Origin: Acidovorax sp. SUPP3334
Lineage (GTDB): Bacteria; Pseudomonadota; Gammaproteobacteria; Burkholderiales; Burkholderiaceae_C
NCBI RefSeq assembly: GCF_030159055.1
Contig: NZ_BQXQ01000018.1
Location: forward strand, 1-64,000
Length of the DNA stretch: 64,000 nucleotides
Direction of reading: 5' to 3'
In this document: piece by piece, positions 7,692 to 15,500 of the stretch
Layout of the letters: every line of letters begins with the position of its first letter
Numbering within the stretch: the stretch's first letter is position 1
Made by a program: the position numbers and the translations under genes
Notes under the pieces: model-generated
Told to the model about the DNA's origin: nothing
Database searches by the model: none
What the model saw: only the letters and a program-made list of their open reading frames with translations

Positions 7692-8696
7692 TCAGAACGG
7701 CGCGTCGTCGTCCTCGGCTCCGTCGGCCGCCACGGCTGCGGAGCTGCCGGAGGGCGCGGAAGCGGAGGCGTCGGCCACCGGTGCCGCAGGGGGCGTGCCA
7801 CCCAGTTCGGTGCGGCCTTCGCCACCCAGCGCTTCGATCAGATCGGGAATCAGCTTCGCCAATTCGCCCGTGGCGATGGCCACATCGGTGTCGAAGCCGC
7901 CATCGTCCGCCTTGGTGCCCTCGAACACGGTATCGAGGAACGAAATCTTGCGCACTTGCAGGCCCTCGCTCAGTACGAACGAGACACGGTCGTCCCAGGT
8001 CATCGCGAGCTTGGTGGGCAGCTTGCCGGCGGCGATGTGCTCGCGCACTTCGTCGATGTCCAGCGGATGGCGGGCATAGCGCACCACGGCCTTGGCCTCG
8101 TCGGCGCTCTTCAATTCGCACTCGCGGTCCACGCTGAAGCCGACGGGCGGCTCCTGGGTGCTGAGCCAGTGCGACATGGCGGCCTGGGGCGAGGTCTGCG
8201 TATCGAGCAGCGCCACCGACAGACCGGGAAGCGCCTCGACCAGCAGGGTGACGACCTCGTCGGCCCGGCCCTGGCTGCTGGTGTCCAGCACGAGCCAGTG
8301 GGCCTGCGGGTCGATCCATACCCACATCGACCCCTGCTTGGTGAAAGCCATGGGCAGCAGGTCGAGCTTGGCTTCTTCCTTCAGCTCCTTGGATTCCTTC
8401 TTGCCGGGCTTGCGGCCGGTTTCCTGCTCGATGCGCGCGGCCTTTTCCTTGACCTTGCGGTTGAGTACCGAGCCTGGAAGCATCTTGGACTCGACCATGA
8501 AGCGCAGCACCCATTGCCCGCCCACGGATTCGGCCATCAGGCCATGCGCATCGCCGCGCGGGGGCACCCAGCCCAGCGATTTTTCCTGCGAGGCGCCGCA
8601 CTCCACGAACGGCGTCTTGGCCAGCGCCTCTTCGACCTGCGACAGGTCCACCTGCCACTGCGGCGCGATGCGGTACACGATCATGTTCTTGAACAC
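7692..8696 (-). CDS. rdgC: Recombination-associated protein RdgC
   Basis: The 334-residue product starts MFKNMIVYRI and shows the RdgC pattern throughout (FVECGASQEKSLGWVPPRGD, a lysine-rich helix KKESKELKEEAK, LLPMAFTKQ and DSQTSPQ-like DTQTSPQAAM). RdgC is a ring-shaped DNA-binding protein that limits RecA loading and affects replication-fork repair; it acts on the nucleoid. The usual length is about 300 residues; the C-terminal extra ~35 residues are Ala/Ser/Pro-rich and end in an acidic DDDAPF tip similar to SSB tails. It is monocistronic here. The 380 bp upstream hold no gene. Confidence 0.93.
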   Translation of the reverse strand: MFKNMIVYRIAPQWQVDLSQVEEALAKTPFVECGASQEKSLGWVPPRGDAHGLMAESVGGQWVLRFMVESKMLPGSVLNRKVKEKAARIEQETGRKPGKKESKELKEEAKLDLLPMAFTKQGSMWVWIDPQAHWLVLDTSSQGRADEVVTLLVEALPGLSVALLDTQTSPQAAMSHWLSTQEPPVGFSVDRECELKSADEAKAVVRYARHPLDIDEVREHIAAGKLPTKLAMTWDDRVSFVLSEGLQVRKISFLDTVFEGTKADDGGFDTDVAIATGELAKLIPDLIEALGGEGRTELGGTPPAAPVADASASAPSGSSAAVAADGAEDDDAPF

Positions 8697-9075
8697 GGAA
8701 ATCCTTCAGCTCTGACGTTCATTCATTGGCAACCCTTCGCCGCAAGCCGCGCAGGCGGCGCGGTGCAGCGGGGTCGCCATTGTCGGCGGTGCCGTCGGCG
8801 GCGCGGTCGGCCCATCCATCGCCGCACGGCAGGGCCGATAGGGCATTTTTCTGTCTTGCTATGTTTTCAATAGCTGTCCGCGCCATCGATACGGCGGTGG
8901 CGGCCGATTCGATGCCCAAAGCACCCTGCCCGGTCAACCAACCCTTGTCACAACTTTACACAGCCACATGAACCCCTCACGCCGGCGATACACGGCGGGA
9001 AGAGACTAGCCATCAACCGCTGCAACGGGCGTTGCGGCGGACCCACTCGCCCCCTGGGGCAAGAAAGGAATCACC
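8697..9075. other. Intergenic stretch between divergent rdgC and spy-like gene
   Basis: No convincing gene. It contains the promoter regions of two divergent genes and, at 8857-8874, a hairpin copy of the interspersed repeat (TGCTAT...AATAGC). The last 80 bp before 9076 include a GGAAT-like leader and likely hold the promoter of the spy-like gene. Confidence 0.5.
8857..8874. repeat. Partial interspersed repeat (hairpin only)
   Basis: TGCTATGTTTTCAATAGC matches the hairpin half of the ~50-bp repeat; the CCCTAGGGG half is missing or decayed to GTCCGCGCC. Confidence 0.5.
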
Positions 9076-9660
9076 ATGGCTATCTTCTTCCAACGACGCA
9101 TCGCCGGCGCTGCAGCCGCCACCGCCCTGCTGGCTGCCCTGGCCGCACCTGCCTTTGCACAAACCCCAGCACCTTCCGCACCGCCTGCGGCCGGCCAGTC
9201 GCAAGAGGGCCCGCGCCACCGCATGCCCAGCCCCGAACAACGCCAAGCCCGCATGGAGCAACGCGCCAATGCCCTGCAGCAGAAACTGCAGCTCACAGCG
9301 GCCCAGCAACCCGCCTGGGAAACCTTCAAGGCGGCGATGCAACCGGCCGAACGCGGCGCGCGCCTGGACCCCAAGGGCCTGGACCAGCTGACGACCCCTG
9401 AGCGCATCGACCGCATGCGCGCCATGCGTGCCCAGCACAGCGCCGAGGCCGACCGCCGCGGTGAAGCCACCAAGGCCTTCTACGCCGCGCTGACCCCGGC
9501 GCAGCAAAAGACCTTCGACGAGGAAAGCCGCCGCATGCACCGCCACCACCCCGGCATGGGCGGTCCCAAGGACGGCGAACCCGGCAAGCATGGCCGCCAC
9601 GGCGGACCGCGCGGCAAGCGTCCGGCCACGCCGCCCGTGCCTGCTCCAGCGACTCAGTAA
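9076..9660 (+). CDS. Spy/CpxP-family periplasmic protein
   Basis: A 194-residue secreted protein. Signal peptide at 1-29 (ATALLAALAAPAFA-QT). Two LTxxQ-type motifs mark the Spy/CpxP fold: LTAAQQPAWETFK near residue 74 and LTPAQQKTFDEESRR near residue 142. The family members act as ATP-independent periplasmic chaperones or as CpxA/CnrX-type sensors. The C-terminus is rich in His, Gly and Pro (MHRHHPGMGGPK, GKHGRHGGPRGK), which suggests metal binding in addition (inference). No two-component system is adjacent, so a chaperone-like role in envelope stress is more likely than sensing. Confidence 0.8.
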   Translation: MAIFFQRRIAGAAAATALLAALAAPAFAQTPAPSAPPAAGQSQEGPRHRMPSPEQRQARMEQRANALQQKLQLTAAQQPAWETFKAAMQPAERGARLDPKGLDQLTTPERIDRMRAMRAQHSAEADRRGEATKAFYAALTPAQQKTFDEESRRMHRHHPGMGGPKDGEPGKHGRHGGPRGKRPATPPVPAPATQ

Positions 9661-9837
9661 GCGGCCGGTTTCCGGGGAGGTTTATGCACAGTCTCGGAAT
9701 CCCTGCATACCCCCCGGTCAGATCCCGACCGGCCAGTACGGTTGAGGCGACTGCCTACAACGCACCCCCCGATGGGCGGCATACAGTGGGTTACACACTT
9801 TGTGCAACTCCACAGTATTTCCATCGAGGGAATTTCC

Positions 9838-10419
9838 ATGCCGATCACACACCTCCTGCGTTCCCGCGCCCTGCTGCACGGGAACGCTTTTTTTGTGGCG
9901 CTGGCCTGTGCCGCCGGCGCAGGCGCCGTCCAGGCCGAGCCTTCGGGCACCAGCCCTTCCGTCTACGTGCAAGGCGGCTGGGCCCGCCACCAGACCAACA
10001 GCGCCACCGTCGGCGTGACCCTGCCGTGGGACTGGCAAAGTTCCTTCTGGGGCAATGAAGTCCGGGGCTACTGGGACATCTATGCCAGCCGATGGTCGTT
10101 CAACGGCGTCGACGGTTCGAGCGACAGCACGCTGATCGGCTTCACCCCCACCTTCCGCATGCGCCCAGACAACGGCCGCGCCAACTGGTTCTGGGAAGGC
10201 GGCGTGGGCATCACGTATGCGGACACCAAGTACCACATCACCGACAAGGAGTTCAGCACACGCTACAACTTCGCCTCCCACCTGGGCCTGGGCTACAGCC
10301 TGGGCGCGCAGCGCCAGCACGAGATCGTGGTGCGGGTACAGCACTTGTCCAACGCCGGCATCAAGAAGCCCAACCCGGGCGAGAACTTCGTGCAGCTGCG
10401 CTACGCGTACCACTTCTGA
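9838..10419 (+). CDS. pagL: Lipid A 3-O-deacylase (PagL-like acyloxyacyl hydrolase)
   Basis: A 193-residue outer-membrane enzyme that removes the 3-O acyl chain of lipid A. A signal peptide (residues 1-33, ending AVQA) is followed by beta-barrel-like alternating strands and a terminal aromatic (RYAYHF). The PagL catalytic triad is visible as His169 and Ser171 in VQHLSNAGIKKPNPGE, with Glu182. ATG 9838 is preferred over an upstream in-frame start at 9742 because it opens the signal peptide and is preceded by GAGGG. A good intrinsic terminator follows at 10476. The enzyme may help evade immune recognition of LPS in host plants (inference). Confidence 0.85.
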   Translation: MPITHLLRSRALLHGNAFFVALACAAGAGAVQAEPSGTSPSVYVQGGWARHQTNSATVGVTLPWDWQSSFWGNEVRGYWDIYASRWSFNGVDGSSDSTLIGFTPTFRMRPDNGRANWFWEGGVGITYADTKYHITDKEFSTRYNFASHLGLGYSLGAQRQHEIVVRVQHLSNAGIKKPNPGENFVQLRYAYHF

Positions 10420-10475
10420 GGGTTTGAGCGCTTGCCTGCCGCCAGCCATCTGCCGGCGCATGCACAGGAAATACC

Positions 10476-10498
10476 AAGGCCCTTCGGGGCCTTTTTTC
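10476..10498 (+). terminator. Intrinsic terminator of pagL
   Basis: AAGGCCC-TTCG-GGGCC followed by six T residues: a short GC stem with a UUCG tetraloop, 57 bp after the pagL stop. Confidence 0.85.
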
Positions 10499-10559
10499 AT
10501 GGGCGTTCCGGACCTCTGCAGAGCAGGCGCGGGCCGCTTCCCGGCGTTCGATCAGGCAT

Positions 10560-10784
10560 TGTGGATAAGCCTGGGGACATCAAAAGCACAACCCATGGGT
10601 TATCCACAGCGAAACCCGAAGTGCCGAAGTTGTTGTCGCCCGGCGTGGCGGTTCACCGGGCCCGCGCCACAGGGTTTGCCGGCACCCAAGTGCTTGGCAG
10701 CATTGAGGAAATGTCCCTTGTCCACAGAAAAGGGGCTGCTCTACTACTACTGCTATGTATTGATAGAACCATTAATGGGATAAC
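10560..10784 (+). promoter_or_regulatory. oriC-like DnaA-box segment A
   Basis: Three DnaA boxes are visible: TTATCCACA on the minus strand at 10560-10568, TTATCCACA on the plus strand at 10600-10608, and TTGTCCACA at 10718-10726. They are followed by an AT-rich tract (CTACTACTACTGCTATG then TATTGATAGAACCATTAA). The whole ~221-bp segment is homologous to 12113-12334, with box spacing kept (118 against 120 bp). No dnaA, dnaN or rpmH is near, so a chromosomal origin is unlikely. A DnaA-titration or copied origin fragment fits better (inference). Confidence 0.55.
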
Positions 10785-10856
10785 CAGGAACAACCGCGCC
10801 CCGCGTTTTGTTGCGCTGTGGCGTGGTGGAATCGCCCGGCCGCAGGGCCACCGTTT

Positions 10857-11181
10857 CCGAACGGCGTGTTCAGCTTCGAGGCCACGGGCTGCCCTGCCGC
10901 TGGCCTCGGGCGTTCAGTTGCGCAAGTACGGCCCGCAGGCGTTCGGTGCGGCGCCCACCTGGTTAACCCCGTCCAGCGCATCGATCAGCCCTGACCGGGA
11001 TGCCGCCGCCGGCGTCGTCCGCGACCCGTTCGCACCCATGCTGCTGGCAGCGGCCATGCCCGTGGGCGCCTCGCCCATTCCCACCCTGAGCGAATGGGGC
11101 CTGGTGCTGATGTCGCTGCTGGCGGCCGCCTTCGGCATGCGGTCCCTGCGGCGCAAGAACAGCCAGGCTATTGGCTATTGA
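10857..11181 (+). pseudogene. Choice-of-anchor U / IPTL-CTERM surface protein, 3' remnant
   Basis: Only the end of the gene survives. GVQLRKYGPQAFGAAPTW and RDPFAPMLLA are hallmarks of choice-of-anchor U domains, and the last ~35 residues (IPTLSEWGLVLMSLLAAAFG then RSLRRKN) form a complete IPTL-CTERM sorting signal: motif, membrane segment, basic tail. Just upstream, FPNGVFSFEATGC is recognisable in a different frame, so there is at least one frameshift or deletion near 10900. The signal peptide and ectodomain are gone. It lies between the two DnaA-box segments, with an IS1-family element inserted two bases after its stop. Confidence 0.65.
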
Positions 11182-11190
11182 ATCAAAAAG

Positions 11191-11996
11191 GGGATTGCTA
11201 AATTGGTATTTCAATGTTGCTATCCCACAGCCGTTGGCTCAGGATGCAGCCGGTCTGTGGCCGTAGTTCAGTTGCGAATTTACGCCCCCAGATGAACAGC
11301 AGCGAGTGCAAGAGCGCCGTAGCGCTCTTGCTGTACGCATGTGTCTTCCTTCTCAGCCTGGCCAGGTAACACCTGAGCTTGTTGTTCATGCTCTCGATGT
11401 GATGCGTATGCGCCTTGCCCACCGTGTGCTGCCCCTTCGGCACGATCGCTCGGTAGGGCTTGTGATGGTCGGTGCAGTACTGGATGTGCGCAGCCTGCTG
11501 CAACTGCTGGCCCAGCACCCGCGCCGTGCACGTACCCCGGTCACCCAACGCCCAAGCCACGATCCGGTGCGTACTGCGCTCTATCGCCCACCACAGCCAG
11601 ATGGGTTTTTTTTGAACCCGCGTAGCTCCACATCTCGTCCATCTCGACGATCTGCTGGTGCCCAGATACTGGCGGCTGCACCGCCTTGCCCTCTACCTCC
11701 TTGCGCACCCAGCCCAGCACGGAGTTGTGACTCACGCCGATCACCCGCTCTATCGCCCGTGCAGACATGCCCTGTGCATACAGCGCCAGCGCTTTTTCTC
11801 GCGTCTCTGTGTCGATTGCCCAGTGGTTCTTCTCGCCAAACGTGCGCCCGCAAGCCTTGCACATCCATCTTTGGTGACCATGGCGGCTGATGCCGAATTT
11901 GCGAACCTCTTGGCTTTGGCAGTGTGTGCATTGCAGTGTCATGTTCCGAAGCATCTCTCTTTTGCAGCAGGCACGCAAGACTTCTTTAGCAATCCC
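11191..11996 (-). mobile_element. IS1-family insertion sequence, 806 bp, complete ends
   Basis: The ends are GGGATTGCTAAA at 11191-11202 and its inverted copy TTTAGCAATCCC at 11985-11996. Both sides carry the direct repeat TCAAAAAG (11183-11190 and 11997-12004), an 8-bp target duplication typical of IS1. Rejoining the two copies restores the outer edge of an interspersed repeat. The single internal gene is a transposase interrupted by an A8 frameshift. The intact ends and perfect duplication mean the insertion is recent. Confidence 0.92.
11198..11942 (-). CDS. IS1-family transposase, frame changes at an A8 run
   Basis: The N-terminal frame from ATG 11942 carries a zinc-finger (CTHCQSQ...MCKACGRTF) and helix-turn-helix (GMSARAIERVIGVSHNSVL) as in InsA, then the first catalytic Asp in VEMDEMWSYAGSKK. 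The rest (STHRIVAWALGDRGT, CTDHHKPYRAI, HTHHIESMNNKLRCYLARL and the FIWGRKF end) lies in another frame. The switch point is a run of eight A on the coding strand (T8 at 11606-11613): removing one A joins both frames exactly. This may be transcriptional slippage, as used by some IS elements, or an inactivating single-base insertion. Classic IS1 uses a -1 shift; here +1 is needed. Confidence 0.8.
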
Positions 11997-12004
11997 TCAA
12001 AAAG

Positions 12005-12053
12005 CCCTACAGCGCATATGGTACTAGGGCATATAGCTATCAATTCAATAGCA
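12005..12053 (-). repeat. Interspersed ~50-bp repeat, complete copy
   Basis: On the minus strand: TGCTATTGAATTGATAGC, then ATGCCCTAGTACC and ATGCGCTGTAGGG. It has the same order as the copies at 24388 and 36916: hairpin, CCCTAG palindrome, GCGCTGgAGG. The IS1-family element is inserted at its outer edge. Confidence 0.75.
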
Positions 12054-12112
12054 TTCGCTCTGCTCCCGCATCGGCGCTGTCGTTGGCGGCACCCGCCCCG
12101 CCTGGGGTGGCT

Positions 12113-12334
12113 GAAGGACAAGTCTGGGGATAGTTCTGGCACAACCGGGCACTTGTCCACAGCCTGGCGCCCTTCGCGGGTTTTGTCCCCGTTGGAGCGA
12201 CAGCGGGAGCAGGGCTCGGCGCACAGGGTTGGCGCCGCAGCAAGTGCCTTGATGCGCAACGGAAAAAAGGGGTTATCCACAAAAAGGGCCGTTGCTTACT
12301 ACTACGACTATGGATTGATAAAGACATTAAGGGA
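12113..12334 (+). promoter_or_regulatory. oriC-like DnaA-box segment B
   Basis: Homologous to 10560-10784. TTGTCCACA lies at 12153-12161 and TTATCCACA at 12273-12281. The first box position is degenerate (AAGGACAAG at 12113-12121). It ends with the same AT-rich tract (TTACTACTACGACTATGG then ATTGATAAAGACATTAA). It lies upstream of no gene on the plus strand; the neighbouring GGDEF-EAL gene converges on it. Confidence 0.55.
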
Positions 12335-12576
12335 AAGACAGGAAAACAGCCGCCGCCCGGGAAGGCGCTGAGGGCGGTCGATGGAGGAGGTGCGCGCAGC
12401 AGACAGCGCAGGAGACCGCCAGGTCTTCGGCAAGGGGGAGCCCACGCCCGGACGCGCATCGGGCCTCTGGGGCATCGTCAGGGGCTTCGTGGCCCTATCG
12501 GGATCGGCGGGACCGGAGGAGTGAAACGGGGTAGCAATGAAACAGGGGTCGGTGCGGCAGCAGCCGCCGCCGCAGG

Positions 12577-15500
12577 TCAGACCGGCGCTTGCCGCAGGAA
12601 CCGTTCGAGCACGTCCGCTGGCAGCGGCCGGCTGAAAAAGTAGCCCTGGTAGAGCTGGCAGCCGGCCTGCGCCAGGCGGTTGCGCTGGGCGCTGGTTTCG
12701 ACACCTTCGGCGATCACGTCCAGGCCCAGGCTGCGCGACAGCGCGATGATGGTGTCCACGATGGCCGCGTCGTTGGGATCGCTGAGCAGGTCGCGCACGA
12801 AGCTCTGGTCGATCTTGAGCTGGTCCAGCGGCATGCGCTTGAGGTAGCTCAGGGAGGAATAGCCTGTGCCGAAGTCGTCCAGCGAGAAACCCACGCCGTG
12901 GGCGCGCAGCGCCGACATGGTGGCGATGGTCGTTTCCATGTCTTCCACGAAGAGGCTTTCGGTCAGCTCCAGCTTGAGCTGGTCGGCCGGCGCCCCGGTG
13001 AACACCAGCGCGCGGACCACGTCGTCCACGAAACCGGCGTGGTGGAACTGGCGCGAGCTCACGTTCACCGCCATGGTGAGGTGCGACAGCGAAGGCTCGT
13101 CCTGCCAGCTGGCCAGCAAGGTGCAGGCGGTGTGCAGCACCCAGCGGCCCAGGGCCAGCACCATGCCGGTTTCCTCGGCCAGCGGAATGAAGTCGCCCGG
13201 CGGCACCATGCCCCGCTTGGCATGGGGCCAGCGCACCAGGGCTTCCACCCCGACCACGCGGTTCAGCGTGTCCACCTGGGGCTGGTAGTGCAGCAGGAAC
13301 TCTTCCTTGGCGAGCGCGGCGCGCAGATCGTCTTCCAGCGCTGCCCGGGCCGTGACCACGGCCTGCATGCCCGGGTCGAAAAACCGCAGGGTGTTGCGCC
13401 CGGCGGTCTTGGCCTGGTACATGGCCAGGTCCGCCTGCTTGAGCAGTTCGCCCACGGTGGACTGGCCGTCGGTGAACGGAGCGACACCGATGCTGGGCGT
13501 GCTGCGGTACTGGTAGCCTTCCAGCGCATAGGGGGCGCTGAGCACCGAAAGGATCTTCTCGCCCACCACCCGCGCGCTCAGGGCCAGTTCGTCGGGCCGG
13601 GGGCTGAGCGCCTCGATCATCACCACGAACTCGTCGCCGCCCAGCCGGGCCACGGTATCGACCGTGCGCACGCAGGTATTCAGGCGCTGCGCCACCTGCT
13701 GCAGCAGCAGGTCGCCCTTGTCGTGGCCGAGCGTGTCGTTCAGCGTCTTGAAGTTGTCCAGGTCGATGAACAGCAGCGCCCCGCCCTGGTGGCGGCGCTG
13801 GGCCGTGGCCAGCGCCTGGTGCATGCGGTCCATGAGCAGCATGCGGTTGGGCAGGCCGGTGAGCGAGTCGAAGAACGCCAGGCGCTGGATTTCGCGCTCG
13901 GTGGCCTTGCGGTGCCCGATGTCGGTGTGGATGGCCAGGATGGATTCGGCCTGGCCGCTTTCGTCGCGCACCAGGGTCCATCGGCCTTCCACGTCGATCG
14001 CATGCCCGTCCTGGTGGAACTGCACGATCTCGCCCGTCCACTCGCCCTGCTCCAGCGTCGTCTCGGTGGCGCGCAGGAATTCGGTGGCGTTCTGGTAGAG
14101 CAGCATGTCGATGGTGCGGCCCAGCACCTGTTCCTGCGACCAGCCGTACATGCGTTCGGCGCCCTGGTTCCAGAAGGTGATGCGGTGCTCCAGGTCGCGC
14201 ACGATGATCGCGTCGCGGGCCTTGTCCAGCAGCGATGCCTGGCGCCGGATGTGGGCGTCGGAGGCCTGGCGGGCGATCTCGGCCGTGGCACGGGCCGCGA
14301 AGATGCGCAGCGTCGATGAGACCAGTGCAGGCCGCTCCAGCGGCTCGCGGAAGATCACGAAGATCAGCCCGATCGGCCGCCCCTCGGCGTCACGCAGTTG
14401 CTGGCCCACATAGCTCTCGGCCCCGAGCGCCGCGATGGGCGAGCGCGGGTACAGCTGCGAGACCCCGGAGGTGACGACGTATTCCGCTTGCGTCGCGAGC
14501 CGCAGGCTGGGCGTGCCTTCGAGCGAATATTCGGCATTGGGCTGGACGACGCCGTCCTGCACGCGCGAGAGCGTGACCGCACGCAGCGGCTGTCCTTCCA
14601 CGGGCGGCAGCAGCCGGGTCACGCAGCTTGCCTGGGCCCCCAGGGCATCGGCCATGTTGCTGGCCAGCTGCTTGAAAAATTCGGTGCCGGTGCTGGCCGG
14701 AATGGCAGCGGCTGCCTTGAGCACCACGCTTTGCAGGCGCTGCTGGTCCTGGCGGGTGCGCAGGCTCTCGATGCCGAAGGCGAGGTCGTTGGCCAGTTGC
14801 TGCAGCAGCTCGGTTTCTTCGGCGCCGATCTCCAGCACTTCGGGCGGATAGAGGTACAGCAGGCCGAAAGAGCGCTCGGCATTGCGCAGCGGCAGGCTGA
14901 TCAACGAGTAGAGGCCCTGGCGCAGCATGCGCTCGGTCCAGATGGCAAACATCGGGTCGAGCCGGATGTCGCGCGCGATCACCGGGCGGCCGCTGCGCAC
15001 CGCCAGTCCGGCCGGGCCCTGGCCGCCCGGCTGGTCGGCCGACCAGCTCAACTGCATTCTTTCGACATAGCGCTCGCTGTCGTGCCCGCTCCAGGCCACG
15101 GGTTCGATGCTCTGGCGCGCATCGTCGCGCACCATGCCGACCCAGGCCATCCGGTAACCGCCCACCTCGGTGGCGATACGGCACACCTCGCGCAGCAGGT
15201 CGGCCTCGGACGTCGCGCGCACCAGGGATTCGTTGCAGGCGGCCAGCATGCGCTGGATGCTGCCCACGCGCGCCAGTTCCCGCTCCACGCGCATGCGCTG
15301 GGTAACGTCGGTGGCCAGCACCTGCCGCGCCGGCACGCCGTTGAATTCGATGCCGCCGGCATACACCTCGGTGTCGATCACCGTGCCGTCCTTCTTGCGG
15401 TGACGGCGGTGCACCCCGTCGCTGTGGGCATCGGGGGCCATGCTGCGCGCCTGTTCGGCGCGCGCTTCCCGTTCTTCCTCGGGCCAGAGGGCGGGCGTGG

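Noticed and set aside
6720-8873. Very long plus-strand open frame opposite the genes at 6630-8696.
   Set aside because: Antisense shadow of GC-rich genes; translation is His/Gly/Arg-rich without any domain, while the opposite strand has clear families.
10560-12334. Chromosomal replication origin.
   Set aside because: DnaA boxes are present, but dnaA, dnaN, gyrB and rpmH are not, so I report only oriC-like segments.
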